In this document: in pieces, positions 47,136 through 55,623 of the stretch | Position numbering within the stretch: position 1 is the stretch's first letter | Layout: each line of letters starts with the position of its first letter | Origin: Acetobacter sicerae | Lineage (GTDB): Bacteria > Pseudomonadota > Alphaproteobacteria > Acetobacterales > Acetobacteraceae | DNA length: 64,000 nucleotides | Assembly (NCBI RefSeq): GCF_011516765.1 | Contig: NZ_JAAABN010000003.1 | Location: 124,001-188,000, forward strand | Direction: 5' to 3' | The notes under the pieces: model-generated | Seen by the model: the letters and a program-made list of their open reading frames with translations, nothing else | Database searches by the model: none | What the model was told of the DNA's origin: nothing | Program-made: the position numbers and the translations under genes

Positions 47136-47177
47136 TTTGTTCGCGTTTGTTCTTTCTTGGAACAAAATAAGAACAAA
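47136..47177. promoter_or_regulatory. Nested symmetrical LexA-type operator upstream of recA
   Basis: TTTGTTC occurs at 47136 and 47146, and GAACAAA at 47160 and 47171. Half-site starts are spaced about 10-11 bases apart, one helix turn, and form two nested inverted pairs sharing a centre near 47156. The right half reads GTTC-N7-GTTC on the minus strand, in recA orientation. This is very likely an SOS operator, of unusual symmetry. Confidence 0.65.
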
Positions 47178-47674
47178 CGCAAGGGAGAATCTCGGATTCG
47201 GGCTTTCTGGGCGGCATGTTGAAGAGCGCCGGATTAAAATTGAGATGTGATTATTCTTCCCTCTTTCAAAATGGATACGAGGTCTGTCGTGTCCATTCGG
47301 GCAGGTTTCACGGCTCCTGCCAGAAGAGCGGGCCCGCGCAAGATGAACCAAACAATGATCCGCACACTTGGTGAGGATCTGCTGAGCAGGGTTGTCTGCT
47401 CTCGAGGATCTAATGCCGCCGCCGCTGCAAAGGCGTGGGGTAAGCGCTGGTCAGACGATCGATGCGCAGCATAGCCATCCATGGATCTGTTCGATCTCTG
47501 CCGGAAGGCGTCGCAGCAGGCATGGTCGAAAGCAAAGCGCCAGAAATCACGGAAGAGCTTACGACCGCGTTCCTCTCCCTGAACATTCTGGCGGCGGCGC
47601 CTGTTCCACCGGATAGGATCATTTTTCTCATGATGGCTGGCACAGAACCGCCAAATTCCGTAAATGCTGGCCGT
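47178..47674. other. Region upstream of queA without a recognisable gene
   Basis: About 500 bases between the recA operator and the queA start. Open frames on both strands exist, including one in the queA frame, but none has a family, a ribosome site or a stable start. A remnant gene is possible. The queA promoter is expected near the 3' end of this stretch. Confidence 0.5.
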
Positions 47675-48733
47675 ATGGACGACCGCACCGCCGATTTCGA
47701 TTTTCATCTCCCCGAGAGCTCGATTGCACAGCATCCGGCGCGACCGCGTGAGAGCGCTCGCCTGCTGGATGTGCCTGCCGATCCGACGGCTCCTTTCATT
47801 GATCGTCGTGTGTCCGATCTGCCGGGTCTGCTGCGGGAAGGAGATATGCTGGTCGCCAACGACACGGCGGTCATTCCGGCGCAGCTTCATGCTCTGCGCG
47901 GAGAAGCGAAAATCGGCGTCACGCTCGACCAGCATCAGGCAGATGGCTCGTGGAGTGCGCTGATCCGCAACGCCAAGCGGCTCAAGCTGGGCGATACGCT
48001 GGCCTTTCCCGGCACTGACGACACGGCCGAGGTGGCTTCGCTCGACGGGCAGGGTGGTGCGACCCTGCGTTTCAGCGCGGAAGGCGACGCGTTCGATACG
48101 TTCCTTCAGACCGCCGGGGCGCTGGCGCTTCCTCCTTATATCGCTCGTCCACAAGGTCCGACCGCCGAGGATCAGAACGATTACCGCACCATCTTCGCCG
48201 AGCATCGCGGGGCGGTCGCGGCCCCGACGGCGGGGCTGCATTTCACGCCCGACCTCCTTCGTCGCATCGATGAAGCCGGTGTTGGGCGCGAAACACTGAC
48301 GCTGCATGTCGGTGCGGGCACGTTCCTGCCCGTGCGGGCCGAGACGCTTTCTGGCCACCACATGCACGCCGAGCGTGGCATCATCACGCAGGAGACGGCG
48401 GACCGGATCAACGCTGTGAAAGAGCGGGGCGGTCGTATTATCGCGGTTGGTACAACCACCTTGCGGCTGCTGGAAAGTTCCGTTTCGGAAGAGGGCCGGG
48501 TGATGCCGTTCGATGGTGATACGTCGATCTTCATTCATCCCGGCTTCAAGTTCCGCGCCGTCGATATGCTGATGACCAACTTCCATCTGCCACGCTCGAC
48601 ACTTTTCATGCTGGTCTGCGCCTTTGCTGGCACGGAGCGGATGAAGGCGGCATATGACCACGCGGTTCGCGACGGTTACCGCTTCTATTCTTATGGCGAC
48701 GCCTGTCTGCTGCGCAGAGCGGAAACCCCATGA
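47675..48733 (+). CDS. queA: S-adenosylmethionine:tRNA ribosyltransferase-isomerase QueA
   Basis: A 352-residue enzyme that adds the epoxycyclopentane ring precursor of queuosine to tRNA. Features: FDFHLPESSIAQHPA at the N-terminus, LVANDTAVIPAQL, APTAGLHFTP, HVGAGTFLPVR, and the C-terminal TNFHLPRSTLFMLVCAFAG. The ATG at 47675 gives the normal start; a frame open 213 bases further upstream is not conserved. tgt follows after a repeat-derived spacer, and the two enzymes act in succession in queuosine synthesis. The stop (TGA at 48731-48733) overlaps the start of the bridging open frame at 48730. Confidence 0.96.
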   Translation: MDDRTADFDFHLPESSIAQHPARPRESARLLDVPADPTAPFIDRRVSDLPGLLREGDMLVANDTAVIPAQLHALRGEAKIGVTLDQHQADGSWSALIRNAKRLKLGDTLAFPGTDDTAEVASLDGQGGATLRFSAEGDAFDTFLQTAGALALPPYIARPQGPTAEDQNDYRTIFAEHRGAVAAPTAGLHFTPDLLRRIDEAGVGRETLTLHVGAGTFLPVRAETLSGHHMHAERGIITQETADRINAVKERGGRIIAVGTTTLRLLESSVSEEGRVMPFDGDTSIFIHPGFKFRAVDMLMTNFHLPRSTLFMLVCAFAGTERMKAAYDHAVRDGYRFYSYGDACLLRRAETP

Positions 48734-48933
48734 CACAACAAACGATTTCCAAAGGCACAGCCTTTGGCGGGTCAAGAGTAAAGCCCTTTCCCTATCGGGG
48801 CTTTGCCCCACACCCCACCAAAGGCACGCCTTTGGAAACCATTTTTAACAAATCAAGGTGCAGGAAGCCGTGCTTCCTGCCGGGGCATGGGGCAGAGCCC
48901 CATAACGCCACGACAAGAGGTCGAACATCATGA
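48730..48933 (+). repeat. Multi-hairpin repeat spacer with an open frame bridging queA and tgt
   Basis: The 196 bases between queA and tgt are largely made of hairpins: CCAAAGGcacaGCCTTTGG (48749), GGGGCtttGCCCC (48797), CCAAAGGcacGCCTTTGG (48818), GCAGGAAGCcgtGCTTCCTGC (48860) and GGGGCagaGCCCC (48889). Despite this, one frame of 67 codons runs from an ATG overlapping the queA stop (48730) to a stop overlapping the tgt start (48931-48933), with 4-base overlaps at both ends. It has no recognisable product. It may be translated only to keep the two genes coupled. Confidence 0.8.
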
Positions 48934-50093
48934 GCAGCACTTTCCGCTGGATCTGCGAGTCCACCGACGGTCAGGCCCGTGCCGGCACGCTGCACACGGC
49001 GCACGGCCCGGTCCAGACGCCGACCTTCATGCCCGTCGGCACGGCTGGCACGGTGAAGGCCATGACCATGGACGCCGTGCGTTCGACAGGTGCGGGGATC
49101 GTGCTGGGCAACACCTATCACCTGATGCTGCGTCCGGGTGCGGAGCGGGTGAAGCAACTCGGTGGCCTGCACAAATTCATGGACTGGTCCGGTCCGATCC
49201 TGACGGATTCAGGCGGGTTTCAGGTCATGTCGCTGGGCGCCCTGCGCAAGCTCGATCAGGATGGCGTGACGTTCCAGTCGCATATCGACGGCTCGAAACA
49301 TCGCCTCGACCCGCAGCGTTCGACCGACATCCAGCATGCTCTGGATGCGACCATCACCATGTGCTTCGACGAGTGTCCGGCTCTTCCCGCGGCACCCGAA
49401 GCCATCGCCGCTTCCATGCGGATGTCGATGCGCTGGGCCGCCCGTTCCCGCGAGGCGTTCATCCAGCGTGAAGGCTATGGCCAGTTCGGCATCGTGCAGG
49501 GGGGTACGGAGCCGGAACTACGCGCCGAGAGCGTGAAGGCGCTGACGGATATCGGTTTCGAGGGCTACGCCATCGGCGGCCTCGCGGTGGGCGAAGGGCA
49601 GGAACTGATGTTCTCCACGCTCGACGTGACAACGCCGCTCATGCCCGATGATAAACCGCGCTATCTGATGGGCGTCGGCACGCCAGACGACCTGCTCGGC
49701 AGTGTGATGCGTGGAGTGGACATGTTCGACTGCGTGATGCCGACGCGCGCCGGGCGTACGGCGCGCGCCTATACCGAGCGCGGTCACATCAACCTGCGCA
49801 ACGCCCGTTTCGCGCTCGATGCACGCCCGCTGTCGCCGCACTGCGACTGTCTTGCCTGCACGCGTCATTCCCGCGCCTATCTGCACCATCTGTTCCGCGC
49901 TGATGAAATCCTCGGTCCGATGCTGCTGACATGGCACAACCTTGCCTATTATCAGCGACTGATGCGCGGCATCCGTGCGGCCATTGTGGATGGTGTGCTT
50001 TCGGCACATGCGGAGCATCTTCGCGCCGAATGGCAGGCCGGGGACTGGAGCGAGGACGAGGTGCCGCAGCCGCTCATTCCGCCGGTTGCGTGA
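48930..50093 (+). CDS. tgt: Queuine tRNA-ribosyltransferase Tgt
   Basis: A 387-residue TGT enzyme that exchanges guanine-34 for the queuine precursor preQ1 in tRNA. Present are [25 protein letters not shown], the substrate-binding [11 protein letters not shown] with catalytic aspartate, the GGLAVGEGQ loop, the second aspartate in [12 protein letters not shown], and the zinc site [18 protein letters not shown] with its late histidine in TWHN. ATG at 48930 overlaps the bridging frame by 4 bases. Works after QueA's gene in the operon. Confidence 0.97.
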   Translation: MSSTFRWICESTDGQARAGTLHTAHGPVQTPTFMPVGTAGTVKAMTMDAVRSTGAGIVLGNTYHLMLRPGAERVKQLGGLHKFMDWSGPILTDSGGFQVMSLGALRKLDQDGVTFQSHIDGSKHRLDPQRSTDIQHALDATITMCFDECPALPAAPEAIAASMRMSMRWAARSREAFIQREGYGQFGIVQGGTEPELRAESVKALTDIGFEGYAIGGLAVGEGQELMFSTLDVTTPLMPDDKPRYLMGVGTPDDLLGSVMRGVDMFDCVMPTRAGRTARAYTERGHINLRNARFALDARPLSPHCDCLACTRHSRAYLHHLFRADEILGPMLLTWHNLAYYQRLMRGIRAAIVDGVLSAHAEHLRAEWQAGDWSEDEVPQPLIPPVA

Positions 50094-50177
50094 AGTAGAA
50101 AACATCACGCTATCAGAAAGCGTTTTTCTGGTGGGATAAAGCTATTCGCAATCAGCAGGCGGATGGCGAATAATAAA

Positions 50178-50240
50178 AGTTTTTGGGCATCGCCTTTTTT
50201 CAAAAAGGCGATATTCCCCGAATCTGTTTGAAAAACGCTT
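50178..50240. repeat. Dispersed hairpin repeat, family A, copy 3
   Basis: AAAAGTTTTTGGGCATCGCC with hairpin ATCGCCTTTTTTCAAAAAGGCGAT (about 50189-50212) and a degenerate second palindrome CTGTTTGAAAAACGCTTC, matching the copy at 37141. It is followed by a small palindrome CTGTAAAATTTACAG (50241-50255) and T-run that may end tgt transcription and overlaps the last codons of the PepSY gene. Confidence 0.8.
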
Positions 50241-50249
50241 CTGTAAAAT

Positions 50250-51806
50250 TTACAGAGCTTTTTTCAGCGAAATGAGTGCTGAATATCCTCTTTTCTTCGC
50301 CACCATGAAGAAAAGGAGAGCCAGAATGAACGCCAGAGCGGCGACGATGAATGAGGTGTCATCGCCAAGGCTCAAGCCTCGTGTCAGCGCAGCCATAGCC
50401 AGGGCAATATGACTGAGCGCAGCAAGACAGAAAAGCACCTGCGCCTTGCTCTGTGTGGGCAGAATAAAAGCCAGCAACGTGCAGAGCAGGAAGGTCGTGT
50501 AATAGATCAGGGCGACCGGCGTGTACGCCATTGGAGCGTGGGCGATGGCGGCAAAAGTGATGATGGCTGCGATACCGGTCATGCAGCCTGTCGTGCATCC
50601 GATGGTCAGTGAGGAAAGAATGCGTGAACCGCGTGTTTCAGAGACAAGACCGGTGGCGCGTTCACGTCGTTGTCGCGCCATGATCCAGAGCTGATTGCCA
50701 GTATAGAACAGAAAAGCCCCGCCAAATCCAAGCACAAGATAAGCCCAGCGAACAGGGTAACCACCATAGCTGCCAAAATGCAGACTGAAGAAAGAAGTGA
50801 TCGTTGCAAATCCGCCTGACTGGTGGCCGGGTAGATAATCAGTCGAAAGAATACGACCGCTTGCCGGGTCCATGACTGCAAACCCGGCGTTGGGACCGCG
50901 CATTACAAAACGCGGGTCATGCCCCGCGACACGAAGAGTGAGCGTTCCACCGCCTGGGCCGGGCCGTATGGTATAATTCAGCGTATCGGGCTCAAAGCCC
51001 GGCGCCTGCTGGGCGAGAGACGCGACAAGAGCAGCGGGTGTCATGAGTGAGACAGCATCCCGTGCGGGCGCAGGATGCGGTCGGGCATGAGCCGGATGGG
51101 TCTCGTTATGAAAGAGCATGTTCTGCACGGCATAAATCGGTTCGTGGAATGCAAAAAGCACTGACGTGATCGCCATGACGATATGAAAGGGCAGCGAGAA
51201 AAAACCGAAAACATTGTGCAGATCGAGCCACGCCCGGCGCTTGCCGCCTTCAAGTCTGACAGCAAAGAGAGTTCGCTTCAGTGCAGGCAGAAAGGCGATC
51301 ACACCCGATACCAGCGCAACGGCGTAGGCCAGTGCAACCACACCCATGAAGGGCATCGCCACGTCTTCCGGTAAAGGCAGCCCCACACGCTGGTGCAGGA
51401 CGTCAATGAAATGCGCCGTTTCCGAAGGCGGCTGTTTCTCCGTAATCAGTATTCCATTTGTATCGAGAGCAGCGGCGACAAGAGGGATTGGCCCATGTTC
51501 ATGGCTTGTCGGATTCTGGGGCCAGATCAGACGGGCGGGCTGGGTTTTATCTGGCGCCAGTACAATGGTGTAATTTCGACGTGCATCCGGAAAAGCGGCA
51601 AAGGCCTTTTCCATCAGTTCGGGAGTGCGGTCGAGCGACACGGGTGCAGGCAAATGGCTTTCCGGTGTCAGCCAGTTTTGTAATGTTTGTTCAAACATGC
51701 TGACTGCGCCAGCATAGAACGCGACAAAAAGAAAAAGAGCAGCCAGTATGCCGACCCAGCTGTGAACTTCCCGATAGACAGCGACAATATCTTCACGAAG
51801 TTTCAT
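50250..51806 (-). CDS. PepSY-associated transmembrane protein, operon 2
   Basis: A 518-residue inner-membrane protein, paralogous in plan to the 4819-6279 protein: a first helix around residues 16-40 (WVGILAALFLFVAFYAGAVSMFE), a periplasmic domain, a helix pair at about 145-205, and a group of C-terminal helices (six or so from residue 365 on). It has the conserved H-x-x-x-G-x-P-type and DLHNVFGFFSLPFHIVMA segment (helix with two histidines) typical of PepSY_TM proteins. It is the last gene of siderophore operon 2 and overlaps the upstream small gene by 4 bases. Confidence 0.85.
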   Translation of the reverse strand: MKLREDIVAVYREVHSWVGILAALFLFVAFYAGAVSMFEQTLQNWLTPESHLPAPVSLDRTPELMEKAFAAFPDARRNYTIVLAPDKTQPARLIWPQNPTSHEHGPIPLVAAALDTNGILITEKQPPSETAHFIDVLHQRVGLPLPEDVAMPFMGVVALAYAVALVSGVIAFLPALKRTLFAVRLEGGKRRAWLDLHNVFGFFSLPFHIVMAITSVLFAFHEPIYAVQNMLFHNETHPAHARPHPAPARDAVSLMTPAALVASLAQQAPGFEPDTLNYTIRPGPGGGTLTLRVAGHDPRFVMRGPNAGFAVMDPASGRILSTDYLPGHQSGGFATITSFFSLHFGSYGGYPVRWAYLVLGFGGAFLFYTGNQLWIMARQRRERATGLVSETRGSRILSSLTIGCTTGCMTGIAAIITFAAIAHAPMAYTPVALIYYTTFLLCTLLAFILPTQSKAQVLFCLAALSHIALAMAALTRGLSLGDDTSFIVAALAFILALLFFMVAKKRGYSALISLKKAL

Positions 51807-52090
51807 CGGATCATGTTCTTCAGAATGAAAAAAAGCAGCCAGACGAGAGCGCAGCCGCTACCCAGCCCTATCCAGGCCTTGCGTCCGGAAGGAAACAGGA
51901 AACAGGTACAGACAGAAACGATCCATACGAATGTTGCTGACCACAGAAGGGCCTGGGCGGAGAGCGTCATGGGACTGCCCGTCGTGTGACAGAGCAGGCC
52001 GGCGATCCCCATGCTTCCCAATGCCAGACCGGCTCCCGGAATAATGCCAGCGGAGAGTTTCCCTTTCCACTCGCTGTTATCGAGTGTCAT
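51803..52090 (-). CDS. Small membrane protein, DUF3649-like, of siderophore operon 2
   Basis: A 95-residue protein with three probable helices (about residues 18-36, 45-65 and 72-92). The middle with SATFVWIVSVC followed by SGRKAWIGL resembles the W-x-x-x-x-W-x-G-L-like core of DUF3649 proteins of siderophore operons, more clearly than the operon 1 counterpart. It overlaps both neighbours by 4 bases. No known activity. Confidence 0.6.
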   Translation of the reverse strand: MTLDNSEWKGKLSAGIIPGAGLALGSMGIAGLLCHTTGSPMTLSAQALLWSATFVWIVSVCTCFLFPSGRKAWIGLGSGCALVWLLFFILKNMIR

Positions 52091-52371
52091 CGCTGTTCAC
52101 CGCGTGATTTCACGAGAGCGATTCCAGGCGGCAGAAGGCAAAGCCATAACATCAGTAGAACCACGGTCATGAACAGAGCCGTTGTCAGACTCATGATGTA
52201 CGTAAAACACACCACTGCGCATAGGGTGAGGAGAGCGCCGCCCCCCACGCCCATGCTGCCCGACAGGCGCTGTGCAAAAAATCTCTGCTGGACGGAAGCG
52301 CAGTAGAACATCATGCCTGCGAACACTGTGGCCATGCTTCCGATCGCAAGGAAAAGATCAGGCTGCATCAC
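52087..52371 (-). CDS. Small membrane protein, DUF3325-like, of siderophore operon 2
   Basis: A 94-residue protein with three helices (about residues 7-22, 43-60 and 63-82). The first helix plus the QQRFFAQRLSG segment and the later VVLLMLWLCLLP helix agree with DUF3325-type membrane proteins. Here it lies directly after the receptor, whereas the equivalent in operon 1 is last in the operon, so gene order differs between the two copies. 4-base overlaps on both sides. Assignment by size, topology and position. Confidence 0.55.
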   Translation of the reverse strand: MMQPDLFLAIGSMATVFAGMMFYCASVQQRFFAQRLSGSMGVGGGALLTLCAVVCFTYIMSLTTALFMTVVLLMLWLCLLPPGIALVKSRGEQR

Positions 52372-54650
52372 CAGCGATATTCCAGACGCATTGTCAGACT
52401 TCTGCCCTGTCCGTAATAGCAGGCGGATACGGCCGTGCAGGTCGCCACAAACCGCTTGTTGGCAATGTTGCGGACGTTGGCCGAGAAAGACAAACCATCA
52501 TACTGTGGATGGGCTTGTCCAAAATCATAACGCAGGAACATGTCAAAGACGGTATAGCCGGGAATGGACAGTGTGTTGTTCGTATCGCCGTAGCTGTGCC
52601 CGGTGTAACGCACGCCGCCGCCAACGCCCGCTCCCCGGAAAGCGCCACGACGAATACGCTGATCGACAAACAGGGAAGCCATCCATTTGGGAGCCTGTGG
52701 CAGATAGTTGCCGATCTGGTAAGCCGTGTTCGATTTCGTAACTCTGGGGTCGCTGCGCGTTCCTGTAAAGATAACCGACATATCCCATGGAAGGTTGGCG
52801 CGGCCTTCCAGTTCCAGACCTCTGACACGCCCCTCTCCGGTCTGCACGTAACAGGTGGCTGTTCCGCACATTTCACCATCCGATGCGGGTGTGGTCATGT
52901 TCTTCTGTTTGATCTGATAGGCGCCAAAAGTAACATAAATACTTTTCTTGTACTGATAACGCAGGCCGGCCTCATACTGATCGCCCGTGGTCGGCTTGAA
53001 CGGCTTCCCATCCAGCGCGGTTGAGGGATCGGAAACCTGAGGCTGGAACGAAGTCGCATAGCTGAAATAGGGAGCCAGCCCGAAATCCAGCAGATAGACC
53101 GCGCCTGCACGCCATGTGAACTTGTTGGAAGATGTGACATAGCGTTGGCGCGTCAGGATGTTGAGCGTGTCGTCAGTCGCCCAGTCCTGCCGTCCACCAA
53201 CCGTGACACGCAGACGATCAAACTTCATCTGGTCCTGAAAATAAACGCCGTTCTGATAGGATTTTGTGGCGCTATAGACCTGTGGAGTGAGACCACCTGA
53301 ATAGCCTCCCACTCCACGGGATGAGGGATTGAAAATATCCAGCATGGGCAGCACGAGAGAAGGCGAAACCAGATCGCGGGAGCTCTCCCAGCTTGTGTAG
53401 AAATAGTCAGTTCCGACAAGAAGGGTGTGCTGTACAGGACCAGTTTTCACATGCCCTTCAGCCTGCGTGTCCATCGCCACGCCCTGGGAACGGCCTCGTC
53501 CTTCCACGGCGCGGCGGTTGACGGTTTCACCCGCGACACATCCGCGGACCGATCCGGGGCAGGCTGTGAGTGTGTCGCCGCTCAGAACGGTCGCTCTATA
53601 AAGATTGTCGAGATAGGTGTAGCGGGTATTGTTACGGACCGTCAGGAAGCGGCTGAATTTGTGTTCCAGAAAGGAGCCTGCGAGCGCCTGTGTGCGATCG
53701 AATTTGTCCCAGTCGGGTTCACCGATATTGGCGTCGTTGGCGATATATCTGCCTTTTGAGGGCACCAGCGTTCCGGTCCTGGGCAGGAACTGGAAGGTGG
53801 AGCCGCCTGCGTCGCGCTGATACTGCGCCAGAAGGGTCCATGATGAGCCGGGAGCATATTTCCAGGTCAGGCTGGGGGAGACGTAATAGCGCCCGTTCAT
53901 GACGCTGTTGACCTGCGTGCCGCCGTAACGGGCAAGGGCGACCACGCGGCCCAGAAGGGTCCCCTGCTTGTTGAGTTTGCCGGACACATCTCCGGCGGCC
54001 TGTCCCTGCCAGTTGGCGAGATCCGTATAACCGGCTGTCTGGGTAAAGAACTCTCCGTGACTTGTCTCGGTGGGTTTCTTGGTGGTCAGGTTGATGATGC
54101 CACCGGGCGCAGTCTGACCATACAGAGCGCCTGACGGTCCCTTGAGGACTTCGATCTGCTGAAGGGCGAACGGATCGAAGGAGGTGCGCGTCCATTGGCC
54201 TCCTGCCGGCAGGCGCAGACCATCGACAAAATTGTTGTTGGACGAAAATCCGCCCGCACCGAAGCCCCGGACGGAAACCTCGTCAACACGGCTGTCGATA
54301 CCACTGGGTTCGGCCTGTACGCCTGCCGTATAGGCCAGAGCGTCAGCAATGGTCGGAGACGCTCTCAGTTCGATCTCTTCTCGACTGACAATCGAGATTG
54401 TCTGAGGCGATTCAATAATTGGCGTGCGCGTTTTTGTGCTGGCGGCGGCATGTGACAGACCGGTGGCGGTCACGACAATGACTTCATGACCGGGCGTCGG
54501 TCTGCTGACTTTTCCGCTCGTGGATTTTTTCCCGTCCACGGTTGCGACAGGTTGTGCTGCCCAGGCAGTCGATCCGAGTGACGCCATGATGGCGACGGGC
54601 ACGGCGCTGCGTGTCAGATATCGCGATTGCCGCATGAAACTCTTCCGCAT
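52368..54650 (-). CDS. TonB-dependent siderophore receptor 2
   Basis: A 760-residue receptor with a signal peptide ending near TAWAAQP, a plug domain with the TonB-box-like EVIVVTATGL, PQTISIVSREEI, RGFGAGGF, VDGLRLPAGGQW, EVLKGPSGALYGQTAPGGIINL, and a barrel ending in tryptophan (LEYRW). Several cysteines occur in the loops (for instance CPGSVRGC and CGTATC), possibly forming disulphides. It heads the operon of four overlapping genes down to 50250. The strong Fur box at 54679 points to iron repression. Ligand unknown. Confidence 0.94.
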   Translation of the reverse strand: MRKSFMRQSRYLTRSAVPVAIMASLGSTAWAAQPVATVDGKKSTSGKVSRPTPGHEVIVVTATGLSHAAASTKTRTPIIESPQTISIVSREEIELRASPTIADALAYTAGVQAEPSGIDSRVDEVSVRGFGAGGFSSNNNFVDGLRLPAGGQWTRTSFDPFALQQIEVLKGPSGALYGQTAPGGIINLTTKKPTETSHGEFFTQTAGYTDLANWQGQAAGDVSGKLNKQGTLLGRVVALARYGGTQVNSVMNGRYYVSPSLTWKYAPGSSWTLLAQYQRDAGGSTFQFLPRTGTLVPSKGRYIANDANIGEPDWDKFDRTQALAGSFLEHKFSRFLTVRNNTRYTYLDNLYRATVLSGDTLTACPGSVRGCVAGETVNRRAVEGRGRSQGVAMDTQAEGHVKTGPVQHTLLVGTDYFYTSWESSRDLVSPSLVLPMLDIFNPSSRGVGGYSGGLTPQVYSATKSYQNGVYFQDQMKFDRLRVTVGGRQDWATDDTLNILTRQRYVTSSNKFTWRAGAVYLLDFGLAPYFSYATSFQPQVSDPSTALDGKPFKPTTGDQYEAGLRYQYKKSIYVTFGAYQIKQKNMTTPASDGEMCGTATCYVQTGEGRVRGLELEGRANLPWDMSVIFTGTRSDPRVTKSNTAYQIGNYLPQAPKWMASLFVDQRIRRGAFRGAGVGGGVRYTGHSYGDTNNTLSIPGYTVFDMFLRYDFGQAHPQYDGLSFSANVRNIANKRFVATCTAVSACYYGQGRSLTMRLEYRW

Positions 54651-54678
54651 TCACATTTTAGAGAAAATGGCTTCTACG

Positions 54679-54698
54679 AAAATGAGAATCATTGTCAA
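54679..54698 (-). promoter_or_regulatory. Fur box upstream of siderophore receptor 2
   Basis: AAAATGAGAATCATTGTCAA contains AATGAGAATCATT, a close match to the Fur consensus core, 29 bases before the receptor start. Together with the gene it controls this is a convincing site. Confidence 0.75.
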
Positions 54699-54965
54699 CA
54701 TCAATATGCAGTAGACATTTTATGATATATTTGAGGGGGAGACGCTTTGTAGAATTTCTTGTTTTTACTTTTGATATAAGGCTGCAATGAGCGGCTGGAG
54801 TCATGGATCGCCAGCAGAAAATTTCTTTTTCCTGGGTTCGTCTGGAGACACCCGGTAGATGATGGACAGAGGGAATGAGATGCCATAGCCGCTCATTCCC
54901 TCCTCCTTCCCCTTGTCATGGAAGGACAGAGCCCGCGTTTCTGATGGCGGACGCAGGACGGTCTG

Positions 54966-55508
54966 TTATGGCTTGTTCACAGCACTGACAGGAAAATCAA
55001 AAACCACGACTTTTTCCAGGTACGGACCGGCAAACGTCTTGAATGCATCATGTGCGGCGTCGAAATAGCGGGCATCCGTGACAACGGGACGACCGACATA
55101 GAAATTCCGGTCACCTTCAGACCTGAAAGTCACCAGATAGCCTTCCTGCAGGCCAAGGTCACTGTTCTCGCCGCTGTTCTGCGGACCAGCTTCGATAGAC
55201 ACCACGACTGGTTTGCCGTCCGCGCGACGGGACAGGCTGGCGAGGGCGAGAAAGCGCTTTGTCACTTCATTGCGTAAGGCTGCTGTCACTTCGGGACGAA
55301 AACGAAACATCACCATGTGACGGAGGGTGCCTGGCTGGAAATCCGGCGCCGTGAAGCGCGCGGCTCCGACCGTTGCCAGAACCGACTGGGCGCTGAGGGC
55401 GGCTTCATCAAGGACTGGCGCCGGATCTGCATGCGCAATGTCCGGCAGAACGACCCAGAGAGAGGCTGCCACGAGAGGGAATGTGAGGAGACGGGAAAAT
55501 GTAAGCAT
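54966..55508 (-). CDS. Exported Dabb-domain (stress-responsive alpha/beta barrel) protein
   Basis: A 180-residue protein with a signal peptide (about residues 1-27, LLTFPLVAASLWVVLPDIAHA) and a Dabb domain at about residues 60-170: HMVMFRFRPEV, then the FLALASLS helix, IEAGPQNS, and the closing YFDAAHDAFKTFAGPYLEKVVVFDF. Dabb domains bind small organic ligands or act as small enzymes. The gene follows the Hint gene's direction, and stands between the second siderophore receptor and the second Hint gene. Biological role unknown. Confidence 0.85.
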   Translation of the reverse strand: MLTFSRLLTFPLVAASLWVVLPDIAHADPAPVLDEAALSAQSVLATVGAARFTAPDFQPGTLRHMVMFRFRPEVTAALRNEVTKRFLALASLSRRADGKPVVVSIEAGPQNSGENSDLGLQEGYLVTFRSEGDRNFYVGRPVVTDARYFDAAHDAFKTFAGPYLEKVVVFDFPVSAVNKP

Positions 55509-55623
55509 GGTGAAGGAAGGCTATATCATCTTGTCTTTCTGCTCCAGCCGAAGGGCGGAAACACCATTCACCGAAGCCTGACGATCTCCGAAACTCGAAG
55601 CAGAGATCGTCAGAAGTCAGTTT

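Noticed and set aside
47234..48811. 525-codon open frame antisense to queA
   Set aside because: Lies over a clear queA and reads as a basic, low-complexity product with no family; such frames are common opposite GC-rich genes.
55578..55612. Terminator near the second Hint gene stop
   Set aside because: CTGACGATCTC and GAGATCGTCAG pair well, but the minus-strand side needed for the Hint gene has no T-run, and no plus-strand gene ends there.
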